From the NCBI GenBank assembly GCA_013423385.1, contig BLZA01000013.1:372001-436000 (forward strand): DNA of 64,000 nucleotides, written 5' to 3'. Positions 45,738 to 58,868 of the stretch are shown one piece after another. Numbering within the stretch: position 1 is the first letter of the stretch; each line of letters opens with the position of its first letter. The notes below the pieces were generated by a model. It searched no databases. It saw only the letters and a list, made by a program, of their open reading frames with translations, and was not told the origin of the DNA. This stretch comes from Naganishia liquefaciens. Taxonomy: Eukaryota; Basidiomycota; Tremellomycetes; Filobasidiales; Filobasidiaceae. Made by a program: the position numbers and the translations under genes.

Positions 45738-47571
45738 ATGGCATCTATGAAGTACTTCACACCATCTACACTGCGGCAGGCGACGCTCGTCGCCCGACAA
45801 ACGGCCCGCAGCAGCTCCCGGGCCCAGGAACTCAGGCTCGCCTTCCATCTGTCATCCCGGTCAGCCACTACGTCTTCCAGGACGCAAAACACCCATAACA
45901 TCGGAAACTACGCCTCCAAAGCTGCAGATCACGCGAAGCCATCTCTTCTTAGGCGATTCATCGGCACATCTGCCAACACCAAGAACATCGCACTCGATGC
46001 GACAGCTCTGTCCTCGGCTTCTCGCGGTCATGCTGCTTCGGGGACTGGCGCGTCCTCTTCCGCTCTGCCAGCCCTGACAACTCCAGCAGTCGCAAATTGG
46101 CTCTACGTGTCATCCGGCGTCGTCTTTTTCATCATCGTGGTGGGCGGCGTGACCCGACTCACGGAATCTGGTCTGTCTATTACGGAATGGGAGCCCGTCA
46201 AGGGTATCTTGCCCCCCATTGGAGAGGAACAATGGGCCGTTGAGTGGGAAAAATACAAGGTGACACCCGAGGGAATCATTGCCAACTCGCGTATGAGTAT
46301 GGAGGATTTCAAAAAGATTTTCTACATGGAATGGGCGCATCGAATCGCTGGAAGGGTGTTGGGTTTGAGGTGAGTTCTGTCGCTTCAAGGTGAACGGCAA
46401 GCTCAATCTAGATATAGCTTCATCTCCGGTGCTGCTTATTTCTTGGCAAAAGGCAAGGTCTCCCCAGGCGACCGATGGAAGTTGGCTGCGATTGCTGGAG
46501 GTATAGCTTTCCAAGTATATGTCGATCCGTCGTTCCCGCTTGTGGCTAGGCTTACCATTACGGTATGTGATCATCAATTAGGGTGCTCTCGGATGGTACA
46601 TGGTCAAATCCGGACTTGACGAAGAGCTGCTGAACACCCCTGGAGCCGTTCCTCGTGTCTCGCAATACCGTCTGGCAGCGCATCTCGGAGCCGCTCTTGT
46701 CCTCTTCACTGGAATGGTTCACACCGCCAACTCTATCAAGCGAGACTGGAAATACGCAATGGGCGGAGAAAACGTCAAAATCGCCGGAGTGACAGGTGGC
46801 GAGACCTTGAGGTCAATTTTGGAGAATCCGGCCGTTCGGAGGTTTGGAAAGTGGTCGACATTTGTTGGCGGAATGGTCCTGTTCACTGCTGTCTCAGGTG
46901 AGTCCGGCAATAGTTTCATCTTGACGCAAGCACTCAGGATCCTCTTCTGGCAACAGGCGCTTTCGTCGCGGGTCTTGATGCCGGTCTTATCTATAATGAA
47001 TTCCCGACAATGGGTGGCCGTTTGATGCCGCCTGCCGACGAAATGATGGACCCGCGATACGCACAAGCCGCCGACAAAAGTGACACTTGGTGGCGAAACA
47101 TCTTTGAAAACCCGACAACAGTTCAGTTTGATCATCGTGCATTGGTAAGCCAGGCTTTAGTATCACCCGTCTGGACCTTTCGATGCTGATGCTCAGGACG
47201 CCTCGCCCCAGGCCATTACAACTTTCACTGCCGTTCTCTCACTTCCCTTCCTCGCGACCCGACCCGCTCTGAGGCGGCAACTTCCGCCGGCGACTGTCAA
47301 ATGGGCAAAGGCCGCGTCGGCAGCAGCCATTCTACAAGTCACCATGGGCATCACCACGCTGCTCTACCTCGTTCCGGTACCCCTTGCAGCCGCCCACCAG
47401 GCGGGAAGCGTGCTCTTGTTGACAACCATGCTGGGCCTTGCCGGCACGATGAGGCGGCCAGGGAAGCTCTCAAGGGCCTGGAAATCGGCATTGGCTAATG
47501 GGCAAGGCCCGACGGCGAGTGCCGTGAAGAACGTCGAGAGTACCTTGAAGGCTCGTGTGAACACGCCATAG
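45738..47571 (+). CDS. COX15: Cox15 heme A synthase
   Basis: Cox15 oxidises heme O to heme A in the mitochondrial inner membrane for cytochrome c oxidase. The N-terminus ([20 protein letters not shown] and on, rich in Arg/Ser) is a presequence. Conserved parts: [77 protein letters not shown] and [14 protein letters not shown]. The four heme-ligand His residues are visible in the AHR, AHL, DHR and AHQ motifs. About eight membrane segments are seen. A second ATG at 45747 could also start the protein. About seven exons are needed; the stop is at 47569-47571. Confidence 0.94.
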
Positions 47572-48245
47572 GCTATCAGCCGATTCAGCGCGAGCGGAAA
47601 AGCGGGGTAATTACATCCCTCATCTCATGTACAGAAACCATTTTCCGCCATCGTTGTATAGAAATCATCCCCATTCAGTCTTCTGCCACAATCAACCTCC
47701 AAACCGCACGCCTCTCCCGAGGCCAGATTGGGTTGATTTCATTGGTTCAATCGCATCGGAATGGTATATGTGGCGCTGTAGAGTCAAAAGTCAGGCTTTT
47801 GGCGCGCATGGCATCCTTGTGACATCTTTCGCCGCCTGCTGTTTAGCTCAGTCACTGTCCAACATTTGCCTTGCAGGCCGCTATTTCCATATTTCCACTG
47901 ACGTCAGGACGGCGATCGCCGTTGAGTCCGAGTGTTTATAATAAAAGCTTTTCACAGCGTGTTTCAGGCGGAAGAAGTGATCGCCCCGCCATTTCAAGCC
48001 ACGCGCGAGCGCTTTTCAGTTACGCGAGGCAGGGTAGTCGCCCCGCCTCGATCCCGAAATCTGAATCAACAGGGACCGCCATCGTTAACTGACGACCCAG
48101 CTGTGCGAGAAGTACTTCGCCGCACAGAACAGCCTGCCACCGTAGGCGTTTCGGGCTATCGACAGACGCGGACACCACACTCTTTGGCTCCCGGCGAATA
48201 CCCATTGCTAGCGTTCACAGCGCTTCGATACCCCGCCTTCCGAAC
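47572..48245. other. Intergenic region between COX15 and BTN1
   Basis: About 670 bases lie here. It holds a pair of exact 10-bp direct repeats TCGCCCCGCC (47981-47990 and 48038-48047) that contain the CCCCGC core bound by Mig1/CreA-type factors, and ACGCG words between them. No gene is seen. Confidence 0.45.
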
Positions 48246-50335
48246 ATGGCCAACTCCGCTGTGAGACCGGACCACGCTCGACTCACATCTTCTGCGTATC
48301 TCCTGGGATCCGATGGCCAAGGTCCTACCAGTAAGACTTACGAGGATACAGAAAGCGTTCGAGACTATGGAAAAATCGGTAACGGCAGACCTGGGCAGAG
48401 CTCCGGAGGTGAATATGGCGCGAATAGTCCTTCCGAACCATTAATGGGCATGGAAGCCGTCAGACTCGGAAGCAGCTTTTTCGTCTTTGGGATGTTGATT
48501 GGTAAGACCGTCTGCTCGACAGTGGGGAAATCAACGGCTCAATTCGGACATCCTTCACAGCCATGCAATTCAGTGTAGTGGTTGCTGCAGCTGGAGAGTA
48601 AGCATGACGCGACGAATTATCGATTTGTGACTGACCTATCGGGACTCATAGTCTTGTTGGAGATCAGGCTCCAAAATCTGCTGTCTTGACAGCGTACACG
48701 CTGCCGTCCGTCACAGTCCGACTGCTTGTTCCATTTGCCACAGTTCCTGCAATCAAGCCGCTCATGCGCCGGATACCCATCGTCAAGCTTTTGGTTCCTC
48801 GATCCACCCCGCGTCAAAGGCGATCATCTGTCGGGCCTCAAGATGGCCCGCAAAAAGATGAAGAGGAAGTCAATTACCCTTCAAGGATCGCGACGTGTGC
48901 CATCTGCAGTTTCCTTGGATTGAACCTTTTGGCGTGGGCCGACAATCTGTTGATCCGGCTACTCGGCATCGTTCTGACGAGCTGCAGCTCGAATTTGGGT
49001 GATTTGTGAGCCCATGTGACAAAAACAGCCTGTCCGACGGCTGATTGTCATTACCAATTTCAGATCTTTCTATCAAATGGCAACGCGTTATCCATTGAAC
49101 ACCGTGCAATCTGTTGGTCTATACACATCCGGCGGTGGAGCAGCAGGCCTTGTCGGTGCCTTGACATATACGGTCCTGACGCAGCTCGGCTTGTCGCCAT
49201 CGGCCGTGATCTCGGGAACGGGATTCGTTCCGCTCATCATCGTCGCCCTCTATAACTTCTGGTTGCCACCGTTTCCACCGATTGAAAAGGAAGCGAAGAA
49301 GCCTGGTCAGCGAAAAGAAGCCATGATCAAAGATCTTGGCACAAAAGCAAAACTCAGCTTAGCAAAACCGATGTTGAAGGGTTATATGTTCCCTCTGTGC
49401 GCGTTGTTTTTGATAGAGCTGACGAATGTTCAGGTGAGTTTTTACCAAAACATATCTACCAGCGGTCGTACTCAAATTTCTCTGCTCAGGGAGTACTTAC
49501 GACAGTGATCTTCTACATACCGTTTACTGGAAAATACTTCGCTTACCCGAGGGTACTCAACAACCTATTCCCAGCGAAACGATCCTTCTACCCTGTCTAC
49601 CAGACTCTATACCAGTTGGCCGCTTTCATGGGCAGATCGACGGCAACTATTGCTCGACTTCCTGGTGGCAAACGTCAGGACGCACGGAGTCTTTGGGTAT
49701 TGGTTGCAGTTGAAGGCCTGATCTTGGGTATACAGGCACGGGAAAGCCTCAGTATGAAGGGATCAGACGATTCCTCCGTACTTTATGGACCTTGGACGGT
49801 TCTCTTTCTCATCATCATAATGGGCATGTGTGGCGGGGCATTGCTCGCGAATGTGTACTATCGGATCGGCCGCCACCCTCTGCCGGAAAACGTTTTCCGA
49901 GCATTAAGCAAGGCTCGAGCCATGAAACGCGCGGCGATGCGAGAATACGAAATTTTGGAGGATGAGGATTTCGAGAACGATTACGACGAAGAGGAAAGGG
50001 ATGCCCACGAAGAAGAGGAAGAATTGGACATGGAAGAAGAACTTCAACGGGGGCGGCGCTCTCTGAATGGATCAGCCATGCCAACTCGACCTGGTGTACG
50101 CTTATCGCGCAACCCGTCATTGGCGAGCATCAAGAGTATAAGGGAAGAGCGTCGCGCAGAGGACGACGCGGCTTTGCGAGAGTTCGTGATCTCGTCTATC
50201 GGTGCAGCAGACACGCTGGCAATTCTCCTTGCAAGTCTTGTCGCAATGGTGGTGGAGCCGCGACTTTGTCGGGTTCAGATTTCAAGTGGCCGCACTTTGT
50301 GTGCCGCAAATGTTGGAAGTACAGGTCCCCATTAA
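48246..50335 (+). CDS. BTN1: Battenin/CLN3 homologue (Btn1), vacuolar membrane protein
   Basis: Btn1/CLN3 is a multi-pass vacuole/lysosome membrane protein of the MFS-like battenin family, involved in luminal pH and lipid handling. Family signatures: FFVFGMLI then QFSVVVAAAGDLVG, TLPSVTVRLLVPF, the PLNTVQSVGLYTSGGGAAG block, VGALTYTVLTQLGLSPS, and a C-terminal REFVISSIGAADTLAILLAS followed by LVAMVVEPRLC. A hydrophilic start (MANSAVRPDHARL) and an acidic, RGRR-type loop (49960-50170) flank the membrane parts. The splice after VQ/GVLTTVIFY is in phase. The stop is at 50333-50335. It is longer than human CLN3, mainly from the acidic loop. Confidence 0.88.
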
Positions 50336-50463
50336 TATGTAGCATTCTCTGTAGCCTTCTCAATGCTGATTGCCGCGTTCATTGTATCGACATTCTGCCT
50401 GAATCATGATGTATTTTGTATTCTTCAATGATGATCCTAATATAAGGATCCTGCGACCTCACA

Positions 50464-53400
50464 TCATGTTTGCAAGAATCCCGCAGCTCGCCATGCCTGG
50501 ACCATTTTGATTACCAGATCTTCCGACACCGGTTCACAGGAAGCCAGCGTTGGAGATACAGTAGTGGCATGTTTCGATTTGACCAAAGCCGCCGGGGAGT
50601 CTCCGCCCTCCTTACCGTACTGCATTCCGGGAGCGAGGTTATAGTGAATTGCCTTTTGAGTCATGCGAGTCGACTCACTGCTGCCTGCCACATGCTGAGC
50701 ATTCCCTTGGTTGGATCTGTCTCTACTCCTCCGGGACTACGCCTGACCTGCTCCACCCATTCATGCGCTGGCACAGTTGAAAACATAAGGCCTGCACTTA
50801 GTAATCCTCTTAAGATGTCCGACCAGCTCGTCAGCTGAGGATTCGCAACATGGAATACCGGAAGCCGGCCTTGACGACAAGTTTTCTGCTTGAACGCGAT
50901 TTCAATTCTGTAGAGAGGCATTTAGTCCGAGAGAAGCGTGCCTTCATATGGTGACACTTACACTGATTGTGCAGCCACGTCAACAGGCAGCCATGACGGA
51001 TTCTATGGGGTATCAACTGAGCTTCATGGTCTATCTCATGTGAATGCTTACCTACCTCCTGCAATACTGGTAGTGTGCCCGTAGTCTCGGCCGTCTTGAT
51101 CATTAAAGGCCAGCCTTCGGACCCATTCCATATTCCCTCTGCAGTATCTCCACACAATTGTCCAATTCTGAGAATTGAAACGCGATCTTTGAGGGCTGCA
51201 GACTCGTTCGCGAGGGCACATATCTGTTCTGTAACCCATTTCGACTGACTGTAGCCAATCGGTACCGCTGTCGCTGGATCCTCGGAGAGCTTCTCGTAGA
51301 CCGTATCCCCGGCTCCAAGACCATTCAGAACAGACGCGATTGAAGAACAGAACAAGAAGCGAGGAGACAAGGAAGCTGATCGCGCGGCAAGGTCTAGCAG
51401 ATTTCTTGTCCCTTAATTCACGGAAGATTGTCAACGCTGATAGAGCTGTCTGGAGGGAATCTCACCTAGAATATGGTCTTTCTCGAATGATTCTAGCCTA
51501 CTACCGAAATGAACCGCCCAAGCGGCCTGTACGTGAACATAAATCAAGCACAGTGACCTCGCTAAGGACGAAGATAGACTCACGTGTATAACGATGTCGG
51601 CGTCACGAGCTAAATCGGAGTACGTGTCTTCCCGCAAGCCCAGATTAGGTTTACCCAGTCTGGCCGCTAACACTTGCACGCGGTGCGATGCGTATGACAA
51701 TTTGCGGTGTTCGAGAGCTCGTCGGACTCTGTCCTCCGCTACCCTATCATCGGCGCCTCTGACCAGGCATACAACTTTTGTAACGGCTTCCGGTGAGGAC
51801 GAGGTGAGTAGATGCAGCAGATGCGAGCCGAGCGATCCCGTTGCTCCGGTTATTATCTGAGCGATCGACATGTCAGCTCAGGGATATGCGAGTAGACGTC
51901 TCTAGGGACGCTTACGATCGTCTTCCCGCCATTTCTGCTATTCTCACCGCTCTTCATACGCGCATCCTCCCTTACGCTCGAATGAGGGAAATCGCCATAC
52001 TTCCGAACGAGATCACGCATAAGCTCTAAATCGTCTTCGGCCGACCGATTGTGAGCTGACTGCCCAGTTCTAAGGGCAGTGCAAAGCTTAGCCAGCCTGT
52101 AAATCAAGTAGTCAATCACAAAAGGCTCTTCTCCTCGGTGAAGGGATCGCACTAACCTTGAGACAGTGGAATTTTCGAATACCACATTCAAAGGTAAGGC
52201 GGCATTGCCAATGTCGAGCTTCTGTCATACCGCAAATTGAGATGACCCTGAAGCGGAACATTGGCTGGAACATACTTGACTTATCAGGAATCTCAAACGT
52301 GCTGCCTTGACCGAATCAATTCCCCACGAGAAAAGATCAGTATCTGCCTCCAGGCACTCCTGCCCATCCTGCTGTTGACCAGCAACCTCGAGGACACGTT
52401 CCATCAACCACTTCTCCAACTTCGAGCCGTCGAGCTGAAGCTTTGACCCCGTCCCGTAGGAGGAATTCGATGAAAACAAACGATCTGTCTCTGGCTTGAA
52501 CACGGCGTACGCGAGACCTCTCTGTATCGTGCCTTTACTCGATTTTGGGAGATCATCGATTCGGTCGCGAGACGTTATGATAAGGCACATTTCTTTACCC
52601 AGCTGTGCATGTGACGGGGCTTCCTTGTTAGCCATCGCAATCAGGCCGTCCAGCTCAGCTTCCAGGTTGGCTGCATCGTCGACATTCCGAGGAAAGATCA
52701 AGCAGCCGATCTGAGTCTGATTGACGCCGACTACCAAGGCGTCCTCGATCTTTCCGTGTGAGCGGAATACTGACTCGATCGGTCCCGGAGAGAACTTTTC
52801 GCCGTTTGACTAGTAATTTTCGACTTGACATGTCAAATGAAAGGATTCCGAATGTAAGCTCCTTTGCTTACCAGTACGACTACGTCGTCCCCTCTGCCGG
52901 CATACTTCCACACATTCTGCTTGGTGGGATGGCGCTCATATAGATCTCCTGTGGCGTAATCACCATTCTCCCTATTCGACTTGACCTGAGCGAAATACGT
53001 GTTTCACATAAGTTTTGCGCAATATCGTCGAATGTACTTACTTTGCTTCTCCAAGCCGACGTCACTATCATCTCAGCTTTCTTCCCTGTGGGATCAGTTT
53101 CAGACTGCTCAAATTTCAGGGCCTCCGAATAAGGAGAATCGTTCCTGAGCCATTCCCAATCCTTTTCATTTTCAAAGTCTCGGTACGAAGTGAGAAGGAC
53201 TGGATTATTGAGAGCAGAAAGCCTTGGTAAGCGATTTCCTGATACCCAATGTAGTTACTTACAGCCGCATTCGCTACTCCCTAATCGGCTGGTCAAATTA
53301 ACGCCTCGCTCGACAAGACCATTTCCGACCGCGGTATCCAAAGGTGCTCCGCCAGTGCTGACGATAGCCATATTTGAGAGCATTGCCGTCGCGCCTTCGT

Positions 53401-54560
53401 GATCCGATGGATCCGCCGTAGGAGACAGCAAAGTCAGGATATATGGAACACTAAGGAACGCAGTGATAGGAGGAGCGTAATCTTCACTGGACTGGTAAGA
53501 CGAGCAAGCACGGTAGGCGCCCATGACGTTGGCGGCCGTCACGGCAGTCGTACTGCTTGGATAAAGGTAGAGCATGCTTCTCGCCATCCAGGCTCGTAAG
53601 AGATCTGATACACCTCCATGGAACAGGGGCGTGGTGGTGAAGCTTGCCTCCAGCGTATCGGGATCACCATGGGAACGTCGTGGAAGGTTGACCACCGAAG
53701 AAGCGTGCGTCTGGGGTATAGGTTTAGGTGTTCCTGAAGTTCCTGAAGTATGGAAGACGTGAGAGACAGCTTCCGAGGGGTTCTTGGGATCGCGGAGCCA
53801 GTCCGGAATATTGCTAGCAGTCAAATCGCCTCCGACAACCGGAGGCAGCTGCAATGTGGGTATACCGTCCAGCGATTCCGATGCGTTTCTGCACAAATTT
53901 GAATATTGTTTGTGGAACAGTATCGCTCTGGACTCGGTGACTGTCGCCAAGTGCGCAACTGCAGTGGGTGAACATTGAGGTCTAGTTGGTGCGTCTTTAG
54001 CTGACCAATCGGAGGGAGTCGCAGCGCAGTCGTGCTCACGCCATGAAGACCACTCCATAGCCCAGACCCATGCAAGCTATCCAAGCTACAAGGAAGTCTA
54101 GTCCAGTAGGCGCCAACAGAGAAACAATTTGCCGGTGGTCCGGGTTGCATTCAGTCTATACGCCCCGATCGTTCGTTAGAGCCTGCGGGCGGATGTTATC
54201 TGGGACATCCGTACTAGACCTATTTGTTTGAGTTCATCGACATACGCTGCCGACAAACGAAGGAGGTCTCCAAAAGCTGAAGCGAAGCAAAAAAATGTCT
54301 GTCAGCCACTCACGAGCGCTCTGCGATTCCATTTGCTCCGCACAGTACCTGTCGCACTGCCAAACCGTGCGTCCATCTTTATCTCGGATTTCTTTCCCTT
54401 CAACATCGGCTTGAGGCCGAGCAAAACCAACCACAGCTCTGTCTCCTAAATCTGCTGCCCCTTCCCGTATCAACTGTGTAACGGACGTAATGTTATGGGG
54501 GTTTTGTTCGTTTTGGTATTGCGCATGACCCGATGTGGACACAAGGTACGATAAGGGCAT
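50464..54560 (-). CDS. NRPS-like adenylating carboxylate reductase (A-PCP-R)
   Basis: The protein activates a carboxylic acid as an acyl-adenylate, loads it on a carrier domain and reduces it to aldehyde or alcohol. The start is [21 protein letters not shown]-domain motifs: [40 protein letters not shown] at 53260, [11 protein letters not shown] and [16 protein letters not shown]. The carrier site is [15 protein letters not shown], with Ser for phosphopantetheine. The reductase domain has [13 protein letters not shown] (NADP-binding), [11 protein letters not shown], and [10 protein letters not shown] (Tyr-x3-Lys catalytic pair). The TGA lies at 50464-50466. There is no condensation or thioesterase domain. 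It resembles basidiomycete NPS-like reductases, not Lys2 exactly. No tailoring gene is adjacent, and the substrate is unknown. Confidence 0.86.
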
Positions 54561-55276
54561 CTTCTTGACTTGACCTGTGCAAATGACCAGGCATCAAGAA
54601 TGAGCAACACTGTCTCACGAAGGCTCGGTGGTGGCGAAGAGGCGGATACTCCACTTGGGTCCCTGGTCAAGGCAACTTACCAGCGGGGGAAGCCGTAGAG
54701 GTATCGCTTGTTTTAAAGTATCGTTGTTCGCTCGTATCTGTCCTCCTTGGCCGCCAACTTCGGGTATTTTCAAGGGTATGCCTTCGATAACAGCGTCTTG
54801 CCTTAATCGTCGCTCGCACTGGAACAGTCCTGTAGAACGTCTACAGGCTTAAGAGAAGCGTATCGAGCCGTCCATCTATCTTCATCTGTACAGGTTTGAC
54901 GATCGGCTCGCATGACGAATCGCATCGACTTCTCGATCTCGCTTGCACATTGTTCCGTGAAATGTCTCACTCTAGGGTTAGTAGCGAGAAGCGCGCCATG
55001 ACATTCCGAAAGTTCGACGTCGATAGGGGCGATCAAAAAGAATTTGAGCAGCTTATTAAGAGGTTGATTCTGCCATGGATAGCATAGCTTTTGGCACATG
55101 TGGAAGAGCGTCTGGCCAGCTAATCAGATCGTCAGGAAGCCAGCGAATGCCAAGGTGAATTGCAAAATACACGATGAAAATCTGACTGTTTGATGGTATG
55201 TCGATGTGACTAGGTACAACTGTGTATGAGAAATCTATACAAAACCCAAAATTCATGAGCCACGTCTAGACTGCTT
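54561..55276. other. Intergenic region between the NRPS-like gene and PCK1
   Basis: About 715 bases lie upstream of the reductase (-) and downstream of PCK1 (-). Short open frames have no similarity. No repeat or RNA gene is seen. Confidence 0.45.
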
Positions 55277-57061
55277 TTACTTGGATGCTTGAGGTGCAGC
55301 CGCCTTGGTGGCGTCGGTCATGGCATCTGCGTACTTGGTCATGGCCGTACCGAACATGCCAGCAAGAGAGTTGATCTGGTTGGTGAACGCATCCTTGTCC
55401 GACCAAGCCAAGTTGGGGTTCAGCACTTCAGCGGGAACACCTTCCAGCGACTTGGGAATTGACAAGTTGAAGACAGGGAAGTTTTCGAACTCGGACTTGG
55501 CCAAGGTACCGTTGTGGATGGCATCGATAATGGCTCGGGTGTACTTGAGCGGGCATCGCTTTCCGGTACCGAACTTTCCTCCGGTCCAACCAGTGTTGAT
55601 CAACCAACAGTCGACCTGGTGCTTGGTCATCCTCTCTTCCAACATCTTGGAGTAGTGGGTTGGGTGGAGAGTCAAGAAGGGTGCACCGTAACACGTCGAG
55701 AAGACAGGCGAAGGCTCCGTGACACCATCCTCGGTACCCGGGGTCTTCGAAGTGTAACCAGCCAAGAAGTGGTAGTTGGCCTGTTCCGGAGTCAACTTGG
55801 AAACAGGAGGCAAAACACCGAAGGCATCGCAACACAGCATGATGATGTTGCTCGGCTGTCGCTCGGCGATACATGGGATCTTGGCGTTCGGGATGTATTC
55901 GATGGGGTAGGCGCATCGGGTGTTCTCCGTGATGGAGACATCGTCGTAGTCGGGAACTCGGTCAGCCGGGTTGTAGACAACGTTCTCGAGAATGGATCCG
56001 TATCGGATGGCGTTGAAGATCTCGGGCTCCTTCTCGGCAGACAAGTTGATGGTCTTGGCGTAACAACCACCCTCAATGTTGAACACACCGGTGTCAGACC
56101 AGACGTGCTCATCGTCACCGATCAACAATCGCTGAGGATCAGCAGATAACGTACTAGAGGAATCTGGAATCAATATGGTGTCGGAACCCCAAGTTTGGTG
56201 TAAACTCACGTCTTTCCGGTACCAGAGAGACCGAAGAACAAAGTAACGTCACCTTCCTTTCCGTCCGGTCCGGGCATGGCCTGGTTGGCACTCGAGTGCA
56301 AAGAGAGCTGACCGAATTTGATCGGTTGCAGGTAGTGCATGACGGAGAAGACACCCTTCTTCATTTCACCGGCGTACTCGGTACCCAAGATGACCATTTC
56401 CATTCGCTTGAAGTTGACTTCGACCGAAGTAGTGGAAGTCATACCGGTGGTGAATCGGTTGGCAGGGAATTGACCGGCGTTGTAGATGATGAAGTCCGGC
56501 TCGCCGTAGTTTTCGAGCTCCTCGGGTGTTGGTCGGATCAACATGTTGTGCATGAACAAGGCGTGGTAGGCTCGGGAAGCGATGACTCGGACCTTGATGC
56601 GGTACTTGGGATCCCAACCGGCAAATCCATCGAAGACGTAGACATTTTCACGGGTGTTCAGGTAGTCGATGGCTCGTTCACGGTTGATCTCGAAAGTGTG
56701 CTCGTCCATGGCAATGTTGACACCGCCTGACCACCAGATGTGGTCTTTCGAGGTCTCTTCGTAGACGATTCGCTTGTCCTTGGGGGATCGACCGGTCTTC
56801 TTGCCGGAAAAGTTGATGAGAGCACCGTTGGAGGAGATAACGGCGCCTTCGTTCATGATGGCATCCTCGTACAGGGCAGCGACAGGGGCGTTCCGCTTGA
56901 TGTGGATCTTGTCCATGTCGAAACCGGCTTGCGAGAAGTACTCGACCTCCTTGCCGATGACTGGAAGGAATCAAAGGCTGGTCAGAGCCTTGTTGCAGAA
57001 CTTGTACCAGCGTCTACTTACACTCATTGCCAGAGACTCCAGTGTTGGTTCGTTGCGGCAT
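55277..57061 (-). CDS. PCK1: ATP-dependent phosphoenolpyruvate carboxykinase
   Basis: Pck1 converts oxaloacetate to PEP, the committed step of gluconeogenesis, in the cytosol. The short first exon ([16 protein letters not shown] at 57061) splices to [20 protein letters not shown]. Conserved parts: [25 protein letters not shown]-like [17 protein letters not shown], the P-loop [14 protein letters not shown] (split by an intron after GTGKT), [29 protein letters not shown] and [13 protein letters not shown]. The end is AAAPQASK. Three exons only, which with strong codon bias fits a highly expressed gene. The upstream region carries tandem GCGGGG elements (57420-57435), consistent with glucose repression. 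Confidence 0.96.
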
Positions 57062-58868
57062 ATTGCAAGATTAGTTGTAGATGCAAAGGTCGAAGAGGTG
57101 TGTTGAGCAAGTCTAACAGTGATAAATGGTCGAGCAAGATAGGAAAGCTGTTAAATGGCAATGCCGGAAAGCAGGGTGGTGCTGTCAGCTGCGTGTTGAG
57201 GGGAAGATCAAAGTCAACGACGACTGACTTAGGAGTGCTTGTGCTTGGGACAAGGTATCGGGCAAGAGACCTGACCGCCAACGACTCAACGTTATATACA
57301 TGGAATATAGCTGCATTCTGGTTCGCTTCCGACCGGGTCAGCTGGGCAGGTTCACTATGACGAGTGTCATGTTCACGATGCCTGCGCCGTTCAGTCCCGG
57401 TTGTTTTCGAATAGTACTATACCCCGCTACCCCGCTAGCCGTCCGGAGATCAGATGACCGCTCATCTGCGATGGAAAACCGAAAGCGAAGCGAAGACGGC
57501 GTGATCCAGGCTCACGATTTTCGGCAGCTTTTCGAACTCCCGAGAATGCAAAGTCGTAGCTTTTCAGCGAGATGAGCGATATGATACTGGATAGGATGAT
57601 GAATTTATGCCAGAATGGCTCCAGGATGCCGCATGATGCGGGAAATCAAGAAACAAATTCGGGAATTAGAGACGATAAGTCCCTTTTTTACGACCTGAGG
57701 GAATCGTTTACAGCCAGTCTTAGCTTCTTCTCCAGTTCTCGGATCATCACATCCCGTGGCGCCGTGGCCCCTTCATTCGAGTACTGCCTCCGCACAATCT
57801 TTTGTGGAGAAGGCTGATTCCGACAACTCCGCTCGAGGCAGATGTCAAGAGTCCGAGAACTTCCGATATGCCAGTCAATCTCGCAGTCTCTGCGGGTGAT
57901 TTCGCAATCGTTCGTCCACTCATGAGTATGGACGTTTCAGCCAGGCGTCACCTTGGCTGTTTCCTTGGAAGGTCAGGGTCAACGCGGGATAGCTTGAGCT
58001 CAAGACTGCTGGTCCGACGAGAGGGTAGATTGAGCTGTGACTGTGAGGTTCAGCCTCATGAATAGGCAAGAAAATGCCAACAGCTTGCAACTATATCAAT
58101 CAAGTCGCAAGGGGGCAATCCTCAGCAAAGATTGGGACTCCCCTACGACTAAAGCTCTTTAGCACCGTCGCATCGATGCTCGGAACTTTTGAGGCAGCCT
58201 GACCGAGCAGATGGAAATGGACAGTACATTGCGACTCTGATACTTCAGTTGATCAGTAACGTGAAACGCTTATGAAAGAATACGCTTCGCCTGGAGTCTA
58301 ATCCAGACTATGTGTCTTCTAGCATCGTTTGACATGCATTTCCTGTCGCCCTGACCATAGCTAAAATGCGAGTGAACATTAGCATGCGGGGAAAGATCAA
58401 TCAGGGGCACGGACATCACGTCAGCTGACATGGTGCGCCCCACGGAATGCGAACCTCCGGAGATAAGGCAGCAACGGCCAACTATCTGCGGGCCGAACGA
58501 CCCCACCTTTACCCGGCACAATTGCGAAGAGCTGACGCGCGTGCGGGGTCGCCTGCTCGTCTGACCATTTGCTAACTTTTTTGCGGAGTGCGGAACGCGG
58601 AACGACGTGATTGGGATTTCGAAGATAGACGACATGACCCGGTCGACTCTCGCAATTACGCAAGTCGGCCAGGTTGACGCGAGCCTGGGCGTTGCGATGT
58701 GAAACAAGGGCGCCCTTGGACAATCCTGCAAACATCATTTTAAAGACAACAAGGTCGACTCCAGCAAGTTGACTTGATCAATTTGCGGTACCGCACGCCG
58801 TCGGAACATCAAAGTCTAGCACGGCCAACTCGCAACCCAAAAGCGAACAATTTGGAGGAACTTCAAGA
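57062..58868. other. Long divergent region between PCK1 and the acetyltransferase gene
   Basis: About 1.8 kb separate these outward-reading genes. A CT/TC-rich tract near 57070-57230 is the PCK1 5' leader. Tandem GCGGGG elements lie at 57420-57435. I see no gene or RNA in the rest; short frames on both strands carry no motif. Confidence 0.5.
57420..57435 (-). promoter_or_regulatory. Two tandem GCGGGGTA elements upstream of PCK1 (Mig1/CreA-type sites)
   Basis: On the minus (PCK1) strand the sequence is GCGGGGTA repeated exactly twice, about 360 bases before the start codon. GCGGGG matches the SYGGRG consensus of Mig1/CreA repressors, and PCK1 is a classic glucose-repressed target. The role here is inferred. 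Confidence 0.5.

Noticed and set aside
48020-48264. Open frames before BTN1 on both strands
   Set aside because: No family signal; on the plus strand the frame overlaps the BTN1 start out of phase.
55514-56730. Long plus-strand open frames opposite PCK1
   Set aside because: They are antisense to a strongly codon-biased gene, which leaves the opposite strand free of stops; they carry no motif.
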